From: an uncultured Verrucomicrobiales bacterium
GTDB lineage: Bacteria; Verrucomicrobiota; Verrucomicrobiia; Limisphaerales; Palsa-1400
DNA length: 39,733 nt
Reading direction: 5' to 3'
Assembly: GCA_903927905.1 (NCBI GenBank)
Contig: CAIYOY010000128.1
Coordinates: forward strand, 1 to 39,733
A model generated the notes under the pieces. The model ran no database searches. It saw nothing but the letters and a program-made list of their open reading frames with translations, and had not been told where the DNA came from. Positions 1 to 8,287 of this stretch are shown here, piece by piece; the stretch's first letter is position 1; each line of letters begins with the position of its first letter. The position numbers and the translations under genes were made by a program.

Positions 1-13
1 CACCCGCTAGTTT

Positions 14-159
14 GGGTGCGATTTAAAGTGCCGGTCAAACGGGCCGAAGGCTTGGGTAAATGATCACGCGTCAGGTGCGCGCCACCCGCTGCGGCTGGTC
101 CCCCACCCCCACACAGCCGCGCTCCGTCCGAAAATTGACCGGCACTTAAAATCGCACCC
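14..159. mobile_element. MITE-like element with 25-bp terminal inverted repeats
   Basis: Positions 14-38 and 135-159 are inverted repeats matching at 24 of 25 positions; the arms begin GGGTGCGATTT and end GTGCCGGTCAA. Directly outside both arms is the same 9-bp word, CGCTAGTTT (5-13 and 160-168), as expected for a target-site duplication. The 96-bp interior has no ORF of note. This is the structure of a non-autonomous transposon. I cannot assign the parent IS family. The interior also contains a GGAGC-type palindromic half-element (83-125). Confidence 0.75.
83..125 (-). repeat. Half-copy of GGAG-type palindromic element
   Basis: Read on the minus strand this begins GGAGC, has stem arms GCGGCTG and CAGCCGC around a 16-nt loop, then AGCGGGTG. 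It follows the GGAG(C/T)-stem-loop-stem-AGCA plan of the copies at 4790, 23857 and 39607, with a different but still complementary stem. It lies inside the TIR element at 14-159. Confidence 0.5.
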
Positions 160-218
160 CGCTAGTTTTTGCCGTTTGACCCAAGCCGAAAAATGGATTA
201 TTACTTAAGCCAGTCAGC

Positions 219-1172
219 ATGTCATTGAGGCATTCATATTTGACCGGATTCACGCCGTTTTTCCTGAGCGCAGTCGCGGTGTGCGGTTTTTGCTCAGCAG
301 CCTTGGCGGGCCAAAAAATCGAGTATTCCACGCCCGTTTCACTGGTGACCGCACCCAATCCCGCGCAAGAACAACGCGATGAAGCCATGTTTCCCAGAAA
401 AGCCAAACTGGATTTCGCCAACAATCCCGCGCCTGATTTTGCCCCCACACCAAGCGTCATTGTCGCCACGCCTTACCGCAAGCCGGACAAAGACGGGTTA
501 TTTGGTCAAAAAAACGACCCCACCAGCCAGAAAGACGACGATGCCGCAAAAAAATCTTTGCACGATAGGGCAGGGGATTCCTTCCTTGATGCACAACGGG
601 CCAAGGACAGCGGGCGGTTGACCGGCGCAGAATTAGGCCGGTTGCCGGACGTGGCCATCAGCACGAAAGAGTCCACCGATAAATCACGGCTTTCCAGCGA
701 CGCCAATTGGAACAAAAAAACCGAGCGTGAATCAGGTTCGGAGTGGTCCCATGATTTCAAACCCAAGTCTTATCTGGACTCAACCCGCCCGGCGAACGAT
801 ACCCGGTCTTTTTATGACCGGGCCACCACCTTGTCCCCGACTGGCCTGCCAAAACCTTCGAGCGATCCCCTGCGGGGTTTGGCTTGGCCAACCGAAACGC
901 CCGGCAAAAATTTCGCAACCAAAGACGAACTGGCCCGCCCGGAACAGCACCTCGATCAGAACTCCAGCAAACCTGATTCCATTTTTGGTCACCCCGCTTA
1001 TAGCGCCCCGGCTTATCATGCGAACATCCCGGCCACTCGCGATACCCATGCCCCTTCCGCTGGCTCAGGTTATTTTCAACAGGGTTCCTACACTCCACCA
1101 CCACCGAAAAAACACCAGATTGCCCCCGCAACTCTGGAATTTCCCAAACGCCCGGGCGATCCGTTTCGTTGA
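219..1172 (+). CDS. Secreted, proline-rich, low-complexity protein
   Basis: 317 residues. The N-terminus has a hydrophobic stretch (about residues 11-30, FFLSAVAVCGFCSAALAG) that looks like a Sec signal peptide with an Ala-x-Ala-type end. The remainder is hydrophilic and rich in Pro, Ser, Asp and Lys, with no recognisable domain, and probably disordered; a tetraproline run (TPPPPKK) lies near the C-terminus. I do not recognise a family. ATG 219 is the start that leaves the signal peptide near the N-terminus; no clear Shine-Dalgarno sequence precedes it. It sits 64 bp upstream of plsY on the same strand and immediately downstream of the TIR element at 14-159, so the element may influence its promoter. 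An exported or envelope-associated role is inferred from the signal peptide only. Confidence 0.7.
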   Translation: MSLRHSYLTGFTPFFLSAVAVCGFCSAALAGQKIEYSTPVSLVTAPNPAQEQRDEAMFPRKAKLDFANNPAPDFAPTPSVIVATPYRKPDKDGLFGQKNDPTSQKDDDAAKKSLHDRAGDSFLDAQRAKDSGRLTGAELGRLPDVAISTKESTDKSRLSSDANWNKKTERESGSEWSHDFKPKSYLDSTRPANDTRSFYDRATTLSPTGLPKPSSDPLRGLAWPTETPGKNFATKDELARPEQHLDQNSSKPDSIFGHPAYSAPAYHANIPATRDTHAPSAGSGYFQQGSYTPPPPKKHQIAPATLEFPKRPGDPFR

Positions 1173-1236
1173 ACGCCGCAAGGGCAATAAAATTTAATCT
1201 TTTAATACCCGCCCTCTTGGCTTTAGATGTAAATTT

Positions 1237-1884
1237 ATGTGGTGGACTGATTTAACGCGGCATGCTCCGGTGGCTTTGGGAGTATTGGGCGGAAGTTATG
1301 TGCTGGGCTGTTTTAATACGGCGTACTATCTGGTGCGCACCCGAACGGGAAAAGATATTCGGGAATTGGGAACCGGAACCGCCGGGGCGAAGAATGTCAG
1401 CCGCGTGTTGGGTCGCACCGGTTTTTTACTGACCGTTGGCGGAGATATTTTGAAAGGAGCCATCGGTTGCAGCGTGGCGCTGGCGCTGACGGGCGAAGAC
1501 CTGATGGGTTTGGTCGCCATCATGGGGGTGGTCGCGGGTCATGTCTGGCCGATTCAATTGGGCTTTCGCGGAGGCAAAGGCGTGGCCGCCTCGCTCGGCG
1601 GGCTTTTATTCTATAGCTGGCAGTTGACCTTGTGTTTTTGCATTTTGTACGGACTGACCATTGCTTTGACCAAAAAATCCACCATTGGCGGATTGTTGAG
1701 TTACGCGCTGTTGCCGGCGGCGGCTTATTTTTTGCACCAGGATGCGGCTCATATCTGGGGTATTTCCGCGCTTGCCGGTTTGGTCATTCTTACGCACCAT
1801 AGAAATATTACCGATGAAATTCACCAACTGCTCCCGCGCCGCCCCGACTCTTCCGGGCCGGACTCTTCATCGTTGAAATCATGA
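1237..1884 (+). CDS. plsY: Acyl-phosphate:glycerol-3-phosphate acyltransferase PlsY
   Basis: 215-residue integral membrane enzyme of phospholipid synthesis: it transfers the acyl group from acyl-phosphate to glycerol 3-phosphate, giving lysophosphatidate. The family's conserved loops are visible: GTGTAGAKNVSRVLGR near residues 46-61 and HVWPIQLGFRGGKGVAAS near residues 101-118, between hydrophobic helices, as in the five-helix PlsY fold. Length is typical (about 200). The C-terminal tail (SSGPDSSSLKS) is hydrophilic. The stop codon overlaps the next gene's ATG (ATGA at 1881-1884), so the two are translationally coupled. The acyl-phosphate-supplying enzyme PlsX is not in the window. Confidence 0.95.
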   Translation: MWWTDLTRHAPVALGVLGGSYVLGCFNTAYYLVRTRTGKDIRELGTGTAGAKNVSRVLGRTGFLLTVGGDILKGAIGCSVALALTGEDLMGLVAIMGVVAGHVWPIQLGFRGGKGVAASLGGLLFYSWQLTLCFCILYGLTIALTKKSTIGGLLSYALLPAAAYFLHQDAAHIWGISALAGLVILTHHRNITDEIHQLLPRRPDSSGPDSSSLKS

Positions 1885-3497
1885 GCACACGTCCGCCGTT
1901 GCAATTTAAGATCGCCACCGAAGACTGGGAATTCGAGCTGGTTCATCAGCTAAACTACAAAACCTTTGTGGAAGAAATTCCACAGCACCAGCCCTCCGCC
2001 ACCCCGCGCTTGGTGGACAAATTTCACGCGGAAAACACCTATCTTATTTGTCTCAACGGCAAAGAACTGGCCGGCATGATGGCCGTGCGCGGCAAACGCC
2101 CTTTTTCCCTCGACCAAAAATTGCCCGATCTCGATACGCATCTGCCTCCTGGCCGACGCCCCTGTGAACTGCGCTTGCTGGCCGTGGAAAAAGATTATCG
2201 CACCGGCCAAGTCTTTCGCGGTTTGACGTCACTGTTGTGGCAATACGCCAGCGATCACGGTTTCGACATGGCGGTGATTTCCGGGACCACCCGTCAACAA
2301 AAACTTTATCGGCACATCGGTTTCGTGCCCTTCGGCCCATTAGTCGGCAAAGGCGAGGCCATGTTCCAGCCCATGTATATCACGCTCGACATGTTCGAGC
2401 GCCGCGCCGAAGACTTTTTCCGTGTGCCGACCGTGACCGAAGGCCCGGCGAACTTCCTGCCGGGACCGGTCGCCATCAGCCGCGCCGTGCGCAAAGCGTT
2501 TGAACAAATGCCGGAATCGCATCGGGCCGATGATTTTGTCGGGGCTTTTCAAACCGTGCGCCAGCACCTGGGCCGGATGGTCAGTGCCCGCCATGTGGAA
2601 ATCATGCCCGGTTCCGGCACCATGGCCAATGACGTGATCGCCGCGCAACTCTCCCTCGAGAAAAAACCGGGCCTCGTCTTGAGCAACGGCGAATTCGGCG
2701 AACGCTTGGAAGATCACGCCCGCCGCTTTGGGCTGACATTTGACACGTTGAAATTTGACTGGGGCGAACCGTTTGACGCGCTCGCCTTGCAGCAATTATT
2801 GGCCCGCTCACCTTCCATCGGTTGGATTTGGTGTACCCATTGCGAGACTTCGACCGGCGTGCTCAATCCCCTGCCCGTCCTCAAACAACTTTGCCTGAAA
2901 GCGAAAGTTAAACTGTGCGTGGACTGCATCAGTTCCATCGGCCTGTTGCCGGTCAATCTGGAAGGAGTCTATCTGGCGTCAGGCGCGAGTGGAAAAGGTC
3001 TGGGCGCGTATCCTGGCTTGAGCATTGTTTTTTACAACCACACCGTCACGCCTTCGGCCAAACTGCCGCGCTATCTCGATCTCGGTTGGTACGCCAAACA
3101 TCACGGCATCGCCTTCACCATCTCCACCAACCTGGTCCGCGCCTTGGACGCCGGAGTGCAACGACCGGATTGGCCCAGAAAATATTCTGATTTGATCGAG
3201 GTCTCAGCTTCGCTGCGTTCCGACTTGCGTGGTTTCGGTTTTACCTTGGTCGCTCCAGACTCCGATGCCGCCCCCGGAGTGGTGACCATCGCCCTATCCA
3301 AAGAACACGATTCCGGAAAAATCGGTGAGGCTCTGCAAAAGGGGGGCTTTCTGATCAGCTACAACAGCGGCTACCTGCGGCAACGGAATTGGCTGCAAAT
3401 CTGCCTGATGGGCGAATATTCCCGTGTCAAATTAACGGCTTTGGTCACGCTGCTGGGCAAAACCTGCGGCGTTGGACAGGCCGCGCGGATGCCTTAG
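1881..3497 (+). CDS. GNAT acetyltransferase / class V aminotransferase fusion
   Basis: 538 residues in two parts. Residues about 1-175 resemble an N-acyltransferase of the GNAT/autoinducer-synthase-like fold (FVEEIPQHQ, ELRLLAVEKDYRTGQVFRGL, KLYRHIGFVPFG). Residues about 190-525 are a fold-type I PLP enzyme of the class V aminotransferase family (serine-pyruvate, alanine-glyoxylate or 2-aminoethylphosphonate type): FLPGPVAISRAV, PGSGTMAND, CVDCISSIG with the PLP-ring Asp, and SGASGKGLG with the Schiff-base lysine at about residue 372. The catalytic residues look intact. The substrate is unknown. An amino donor/acceptor pair coupled to N-acylation of the product is a reasonable inference from the fusion. 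The start overlaps the plsY stop by 4 bp. A palindromic element begins at its stop codon. Confidence 0.88.
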   Translation: MSTRPPLQFKIATEDWEFELVHQLNYKTFVEEIPQHQPSATPRLVDKFHAENTYLICLNGKELAGMMAVRGKRPFSLDQKLPDLDTHLPPGRRPCELRLLAVEKDYRTGQVFRGLTSLLWQYASDHGFDMAVISGTTRQQKLYRHIGFVPFGPLVGKGEAMFQPMYITLDMFERRAEDFFRVPTVTEGPANFLPGPVAISRAVRKAFEQMPESHRADDFVGAFQTVRQHLGRMVSARHVEIMPGSGTMANDVIAAQLSLEKKPGLVLSNGEFGERLEDHARRFGLTFDTLKFDWGEPFDALALQQLLARSPSIGWIWCTHCETSTGVLNPLPVLKQLCLKAKVKLCVDCISSIGLLPVNLEGVYLASGASGKGLGAYPGLSIVFYNHTVTPSAKLPRYLDLGWYAKHHGIAFTISTNLVRALDAGVQRPDWPRKYSDLIEVSASLRSDLRGFGFTLVAPDSDAAPGVVTIALSKEHDSGKIGEALQKGGFLISYNSGYLRQRNWLQICLMGEYSRVKLTALVTLLGKTCGVGQAARMP

Positions 3498-3632
3498 AGC
3501 GTTTCCGTTAATATTGCAGCCGCTTCTTTAGGCCCAGAGGGCCGACCTGTCTATATTACTGGATGGACTGAATTCTTTAGCGCCGTAGGCGCGGCCTGTT
3601 TCGGCAGCTACACAATTCATGGAAATGCTCTA
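3495..3632. repeat. TIR element with two internal hairpin units
   Basis: The ends are 12-bp inverted repeats with one mismatch: TAGAGCGTTTCC (3495-3506) and GGAAATGCTCTA (3621-3632). Inside are two direct 27-bp units (3524-3550 and 3573-3599), each TTCTTTA, 5-bp stem, 3-nt loop, stem, G(A/G)CCTGT. The stems are GGCCC/GGGCC in the first and GCGCC/GGCGC in the second, so bases differ but pairing is kept. The left end overlaps the stop codon of the upstream gene. It fills most of the gap to the convergent gene at 3670. No ORF inside. Confidence 0.6.
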
Positions 3633-3669
3633 AACCACGAACCACGCTGTCACCAGCGCAGCCACGTTT

Positions 3670-4731
3670 TCAAGGCCCGGTCTGATGCAATCGGAAGAAA
3701 CGGTTGGTCGTGGTGTCAATCGTTTCCGTCACCGTATTTTGGTTGTTGGAAATGATGACGGGATCGCCCGTGGCGATCCACGGGGTGCCGACGCTCAGAA
3801 GGTTGGTGGTGGATTCAAGTTTGAAACCGACGGCGTTGGTCGGCCAAGAAAAAACAATGTTGGGCGGTGCAAGGAAAACCGTCAGTTTGGGAGGCCCCGG
3901 CGGCACGACGTCCGCCCAATTGCGGCCGATACGCACCTCATCCACCAGCAAAGATGCCGGTTGCGTGTTGGTGGCCCGTTCCAAAATCAGAAAGGATGAG
4001 GCGGAGGCCAAATCATTCCCCGCTGTTACCGCAAGCACGTTGGCGGCAGGCGCTGTGGCGGCACCAAAGGTCGAGGCATCAGGATTGACCCAAAGTTGGG
4101 AAACATCGTCGGAGGTTGTGCCCGTATTAAAAGTATAAGCGCCGACGATCAAGACCACGTCGTTGGTGGTGAAAAGATTGGTGGCCCATTGAAAATTGGC
4201 GCCGGCCCCGCTGGTTTTATCCAGACCAACGTTATACCCGTTCGTTACGCCCCCGTTCACCACCGCGCGAGTTTCAACCCGGCTCCCGACAATGGAAGGT
4301 TGACTGGTTTGGGTGCCGGTGGAGTTGTTGAGGCCGGCAAAGAATGCGCCGGTGCCTGTCAAATAGGGCCCAATATCCAGCACGCGCATCAAAAACGAAT
4401 AATACACTGTGCCGCTGGTCACGGCGGGAGTGAAACTATAACGCGAGCCGGGGCCAATCACATTTTGCACCAGGACACTATTGCCCGACGACGCAGGGAA
4501 GCCGTAATAGCTCAGACTGCCAGCTTGGATGACCGGAGCTGGATTCGTGACATCGGACGTATTGACCCCAAACCAGACGGTGTTATCGGTATTGGTCAGA
4601 CTGGCCAGATTGGTGCCAACGGCGTAATTCAACGGATCATAGGAGGGCAAGGCAGCCTGCGCGGTAAGAAACGAAAGAGTCAAGAGCAGCAACACAGCAA
4701 CCCGTGTCGGCAAAGTTGAGCGCGTTATCAT
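3670..4731 (-). CDS. Secreted protein with verrucomicrobial C-terminal module
   Basis: 353 residues. A signal peptide is clear (about residues 10-27, VAVLLLLTLSFLTAQA). The body (YDPLNYAVGTNLASL, SYYGFPAS, YYSFLMRVLDIG) resembles concanavalin-like secreted proteins often seen in Pedosphaera-type genomes; this likeness is from memory and not a domain proof. The last about 75 residues form a beta-rich module (NIVFSWPTNAVGFKLESTTNL ending NRFFRLHQTGP in separate segments) that also appears at the end of the 29757-31562 protein. It probably acts outside the cytoplasm as a binding or surface protein. It is flanked on both sides by palindromic elements (3495-3632 and 4790-4892). Confidence 0.75.
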   Translation of the reverse strand: MITRSTLPTRVAVLLLLTLSFLTAQAALPSYDPLNYAVGTNLASLTNTDNTVWFGVNTSDVTNPAPVIQAGSLSYYGFPASSGNSVLVQNVIGPGSRYSFTPAVTSGTVYYSFLMRVLDIGPYLTGTGAFFAGLNNSTGTQTSQPSIVGSRVETRAVVNGGVTNGYNVGLDKTSGAGANFQWATNLFTTNDVVLIVGAYTFNTGTTSDDVSQLWVNPDASTFGAATAPAANVLAVTAGNDLASASSFLILERATNTQPASLLVDEVRIGRNWADVVPPGPPKLTVFLAPPNIVFSWPTNAVGFKLESTTNLLSVGTPWIATGDPVIISNNQNTVTETIDTTTNRFFRLHQTGP

Positions 4732-4789
4732 ATAGAGTTGCCCTTAACTTCGCCCCCAACAGGACAAAAATCAAGTGACAAGGGTTGAC

Positions 4790-4892
4790 GGAGCGCGGGT
4801 CTGTGACCCGCAGCAGTGTGAAATTAGAAAGACGCTTTAAATAACTCTACCACTTTCTGTCTGGCGAAGCTGCTGCCACAGACCCGCGCTCC
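4790..4892. repeat. GGAG-type palindromic element, intact pair
   Basis: 16-bp perfect terminal inverted repeats: 4790-4805 (GGAGCGCGGGTCTGTG) and 4877-4892. The left end folds by itself with stem GCGGGTC/GACCCGC and loop TGT, followed by AGCAGTGTG. Further inner pairs are CAGCAG/CTGCTG and AGAAAG/CTTTCT. It lies between two minus-strand genes and has no ORF. Same family as 23857-23966 and 39607-39733. Confidence 0.7.
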
Positions 4893-4918
4893 GGTTCCGA
4901 GCAGCCGTAAATTTCCAA

Positions 4919-6313
4919 TCACTGCCCCGCGTAAAAAGCATCCACCTTGGCCGCCACGTCCTTGTAGCCGATATCCACTTCGTAAATCTGGCTGAACTGC
5001 GCCATGGCTTCGTCCTTTTTCGCCATCTTTTCAAAGATACAACCCAGGACGTAGATCATTTCCTTTTTCTCCTCGTCGAAATTGAGCTTTTCCTTGAGCG
5101 CAGTCTGAATGGTCCGGGCAGCCATCTCGTTCATGTTGCGCTTGGCGAAACATTGGGCGAGATAACTAAGCGCCTGCAGGCGCTTGTTCGGATTATTCTG
5201 CGCCTTCTGCATTTCCTGGATCGCCTCGCTGATTTTTCCGGCATTGAAATAAAGCACCCCAAGTTCAAAACGGATGAGCAAGTCGTTCGGATATTTCTCC
5301 GCCCGTTCCTTGCACTCCTTCATCAGATATTCGTCGCGCTCAACCTTTAGCGCTGCCGATTTTTCCGCATGATCTGCGGCCTGCGGATCAAGCTGGGCTG
5401 CTGCATGGTCGAGTTTTTTAACGTTCAGATCGGCGATCGCTCTTTGCAACGCCGAATCCGTCATCCCATCGGTCGCAATGATGCGGTTATAATATTCGAG
5501 CGCGCGATCATAATTTTTCTGCTGCGTGTACATCTCGGCCAGCGTGCGCATCAATTTGAGATTCTTCGGTTCCGCCTCGAGCCGTTCTTCATTTTCGCGG
5601 ATCAACTTCAGCGCCACATCCTCACTCTTGACCTGCCGACTTTCCTGTTCAAGGGCGACGGCCTGATCCTTGTTTTTGAGAATATCACGATAAGAACCTT
5701 TGCCCTCGGACAACGCATCATAACCGCCTTCGGCCATCGTTTTGCGCGCGGAAAGATTTTTTAATTCCTCCTTGAGATTGCCGTCATTCGGCTTGAGCCG
5801 GATCAGATCCACCAGAATTTTTTCCGCCTTTTCCGCCTGACCGATGGCCGCATACGCATGGGCCAGACTGAGGGCGTTTTCTTCATCTTTCGGCGCGACC
5901 TTGGCGACGATTTCCAGGGACATGACAGCGGTCTTCGGAAGATCGGCGGCCATGGCGGCTTCGGCCAGGAGCTTGTGCGCGGCGGTGCTGTTGGGATCGC
6001 CGTTCAAGATTTGCTCGGCCACTTTGATCGCTTCCAGCGGATTATTGCGCAAGGCCAACTGCCCTTTGGCCATCAGCGGGGAAGAGCCGACGCCGCCGAT
6101 CATTTTTTTGAAAAACGTGGTGCTGCCGCCCGCTTTGCGAAACTGGCTGGCGCGCAGGGCCTGACGGCAATCATAGAACGCTGGCTCCACCTCCAGGACG
6201 CCGGCCAAAATGGCGATGGCATAATCCAAGTTATTGCGATCAAAAGCGGTTTTCCCCTTTTCGTACTGTTCGCGCAAGGGCCGCGGAATCTGGGACAGAA
6301 TTTTCTCTGGCAT
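4919..6313 (-). CDS. Tetratricopeptide-repeat protein
   Basis: 464 residues, almost entirely alpha-helical TPR or TPR-like repeats. Examples are AHKLLAEAAMAADLPKTAVMSLEIVAKVA, EENALSLAHAYAAIGQAEKAEKILVDLIRL and KLMRTLAEMYTQQKNYDRALEYYNRIIA taken piecewise, and LLIRFELGVLYFNAGKISEAIQEM. There is no signal peptide, so it is probably a cytoplasmic scaffold. ATG 6313 gives an N-terminus (MPEKILSQIPRPLREQYEKG) that reads well as the family start. The binding partner cannot be read from sequence. It is the last gene of a minus-strand run that includes the unknown genes at 6399-8155, although base composition differs (this gene is much GC-richer), so it is probably a separate unit. Confidence 0.85.
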   Translation of the reverse strand: MPEKILSQIPRPLREQYEKGKTAFDRNNLDYAIAILAGVLEVEPAFYDCRQALRASQFRKAGGSTTFFKKMIGGVGSSPLMAKGQLALRNNPLEAIKVAEQILNGDPNSTAAHKLLAEAAMAADLPKTAVMSLEIVAKVAPKDEENALSLAHAYAAIGQAEKAEKILVDLIRLKPNDGNLKEELKNLSARKTMAEGGYDALSEGKGSYRDILKNKDQAVALEQESRQVKSEDVALKLIRENEERLEAEPKNLKLMRTLAEMYTQQKNYDRALEYYNRIIATDGMTDSALQRAIADLNVKKLDHAAAQLDPQAADHAEKSAALKVERDEYLMKECKERAEKYPNDLLIRFELGVLYFNAGKISEAIQEMQKAQNNPNKRLQALSYLAQCFAKRNMNEMAARTIQTALKEKLNFDEEKKEMIYVLGCIFEKMAKKDEAMAQFSQIYEVDIGYKDVAAKVDAFYAGQ

Positions 6314-6398
6314 GGTGGAATTTTATTGGCCCCGGCCAAAAAAATCCACTGGAAAGAGTGGTAATTTTTGCGGCGACCTTCTCATTAACACAGGCGCT

Positions 6399-6488
6399 TT
6401 AGCCCGGTGTAGAACTGTCGCGCAATTCCGCCGCGACGATGGGCGCGTTATCCGCCGACAAACTGAGGTCGATTGATCCTGAGGCCAT
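6399..6488 (-). CDS. Possible 29-codon small ORF
   Basis: A short ORF beginning MASGSIDLSLSADNAP and ending SSTPG. It is preceded by a good ribosome-binding sequence, AAGGA, about eight bases before the ATG (minus strand). It lies between the unknown gene at 6563 and the TPR gene at 6313. I see no family. It could be a real small protein, a leader peptide, or the start of a decayed gene. Confidence 0.3.
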   Translation of the reverse strand: MASGSIDLSLSADNAPIVAAELRDSSTPG

Positions 6489-6562
6489 ATGTTTTTTCCT
6501 TTTTGTTTTTGGTGTTCGGAGGAATACAACAGATTCCGTCTGGTTAGGCGGCATAAACTTTC

Positions 6563-7024
6563 TCAAAGCCAATTCCACCATCCACGCACCTGTGATGCGA
6601 TCTGGTTCGCAGGCATCGCGGCTGAGAGAGGAATCAGATTTGGCACCGGTGCGCCGATGTGCAATGGCGGCAACAAAGGGGTACCCCCTAATACAACAAT
6701 CTGATTGATAATCCACCCAGCAGCCGCAAAGTCTCTTAAGTATTCAGTACCAGCCGGGAAAGTACCATGCGGCGAAACACGCTGCGAAACCCAAAGGGTA
6801 ACGAGTATGTTTGAAAACCCTGCCCCATTCATCCATTTTATAAAATCCAGCGGCGAGATATCCGATTCTTGAAGGGATGAAATCTTCACAAATATACTAA
6901 TGTTACCAGCCGCAGTTGCAGTTGCCACAATCTTGCTACTTTGTTTGAATACACCTGTAAGAGCGCGTGCTGTCGAAGATTTGCGTGAATTATTATCTCC
7001 AAGTATTGCGTAAACAGTTGGCAT
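6563..7024 (-). CDS. Unknown protein with atypical P-loop-like motif
   Basis: 153 residues from ATG 7024; a TTG at 7084 would add 20 residues. The N-terminus MPTVYAILGDNNSRKSSTAR has the strand-loop-helix look of a nucleotide-binding P-loop, but the sequence is G-x4-R-K-S-S, with Arg where Walker A has Gly. No convincing Walker B is visible. The middle reads SPLDFIKWMNGAGFSNILVTLW. The ATG start places the putative loop at residues 9-17, the usual distance in P-loop proteins. No strong Shine-Dalgarno precedes either start. It follows the secreted-protein gene at 7106 on the same strand with similar AT-rich composition, so the two may have arrived together. Function unknown. Confidence 0.5.
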   Translation of the reverse strand: MPTVYAILGDNNSRKSSTARALTGVFKQSSKIVATATAAGNISIFVKISSLQESDISPLDFIKWMNGAGFSNILVTLWVSQRVSPHGTFPAGTEYLRDFAAAGWIINQIVVLGGTPLLPPLHIGAPVPNLIPLSAAMPANQIASQVRGWWNWL

Positions 7025-7105
7025 AAATTGGTTGGTTTTCTTTAGATCTGCACCTTTTGTAAATCTGCCGGGATGCTTTGCCAAAAGGTATTTCGACCTT
7101 TTTCA

Positions 7106-8128
7106 TTAAAAACCGTTGGCCGAATCGGATTCTTTTTTCAACTTCGCTTTTTCTTTCTGTTTTTCACCCTCAGTTGCCTGAAGATAATTATTCATATGTA
7201 GCCCAAGTATTTGTTTGGAGGCAAATACTGCACATGGTCCGCCGTATATTAAAGACTGGCAATTAACACCGTCGTTTGGCCAGCCCAATACGGTAAGGGT
7301 GTAATCATCTATTTTTTCCTTTGATTCCATATTCTTCGCAAGTTCCAAGAATAGATTTTTCACTGACTCAAAATATTCTTTTATATTTGAGGTTTTGCCA
7401 TCTGCGGTCATTAACGCCTCCCATAACACCAATTGCTCTTTGGGGAGTTTGGATGGCTCCGTGAAAGTAAAAGAGAATTTTTTTGTAGGAATTGAAAGCC
7501 TTGCTCTCCTGTCTGGGTTTATATCCGACAAATAAGCTCGCTCGAATTCAATGGAAATTCCCCGATACTTTTCACTCTCAATTCTGTAAGCTCTTTTATC
7601 CTTCCTCGCATTCGGATAATTCTGCTTAAAGCCCTCAACCAATTTATCCAGATCAAAAGTTTTGTATGACGCTTCGACAATAGCTAATTCTCCATTTTTA
7701 CGTGTATTCCAAGTTTTATTCAAAAGACAACAAGTCACGGAAATCGCAGAGTTTTGGCAAGAACGATCTGTGTTTATACCTGTTTCATTTATGTAATGCA
7801 TCACTTCTCCATACTTATCTGGTTGTGATTCGCATTCAGCCGCAGTATCAAAAAATGAACTCTTAAGTGCCTCCCAGTCACTGTAATGTTCGAGAGACGA
7901 AATTCCACCATCGGATACTTGCCCTCCGACCAGCTCCGCCAACTTCTTTTCTACGGTTTTGTTGTCGTCTCCAAAATTAAGTGTCTTAAATGCTTTTACC
8001 AATTGTGGTGAAGTATTGTTGTCGGGTTGAGTTTCCGCATTCACGACTCCGATTGCGGTCAGAAGAAATGTGCAAATAAATGCCTTTGCAAACAGCCGTA
8101 GGCGAAAAAAATCAGTTATATTTTTCAT
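7106..8128 (-). CDS. Unknown exported protein
   Basis: 340 residues from ATG 8128, chosen because it begins a normal signal peptide: KNITDFFRLRLFAKAF followed by the hydrophobic CTFLLTAIGVVNA, with cleavage likely after NA. ATG 8155 is an alternative that adds nine residues. Mature-region cysteines occur as ECE, SCQ, TCC, NCQ and PCA, which could form disulfides outside the cytoplasm. The C-terminal tail is highly charged (EGEKQKEKAKLKKESDS). No family recognised. Base composition is clearly AT-richer than its neighbours, suggesting transfer or relaxed selection. The paired gene at 6563 lies downstream. Confidence 0.6.
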   Translation of the reverse strand: MKNITDFFRLRLFAKAFICTFLLTAIGVVNAETQPDNNTSPQLVKAFKTLNFGDDNKTVEKKLAELVGGQVSDGGISSLEHYSDWEALKSSFFDTAAECESQPDKYGEVMHYINETGINTDRSCQNSAISVTCCLLNKTWNTRKNGELAIVEASYKTFDLDKLVEGFKQNYPNARKDKRAYRIESEKYRGISIEFERAYLSDINPDRRARLSIPTKKFSFTFTEPSKLPKEQLVLWEALMTADGKTSNIKEYFESVKNLFLELAKNMESKEKIDDYTLTVLGWPNDGVNCQSLIYGGPCAVFASKQILGLHMNNYLQATEGEKQKEKAKLKKESDSANGF

Positions 8129-8287
8129 AAAGATTATTAAGAGTTTTGTGAGCATTAAAATGTCAGGGATGCCGAAATGACCTTATTCCTAGCTTTTTAA
8201 CTTGTCTATTATTTCTTACAGTTTAGATCGATTCTTACCTAAACCGCCTATTTTGAACCACTTCCGAATATTTCGGCTCTCAGAAAT

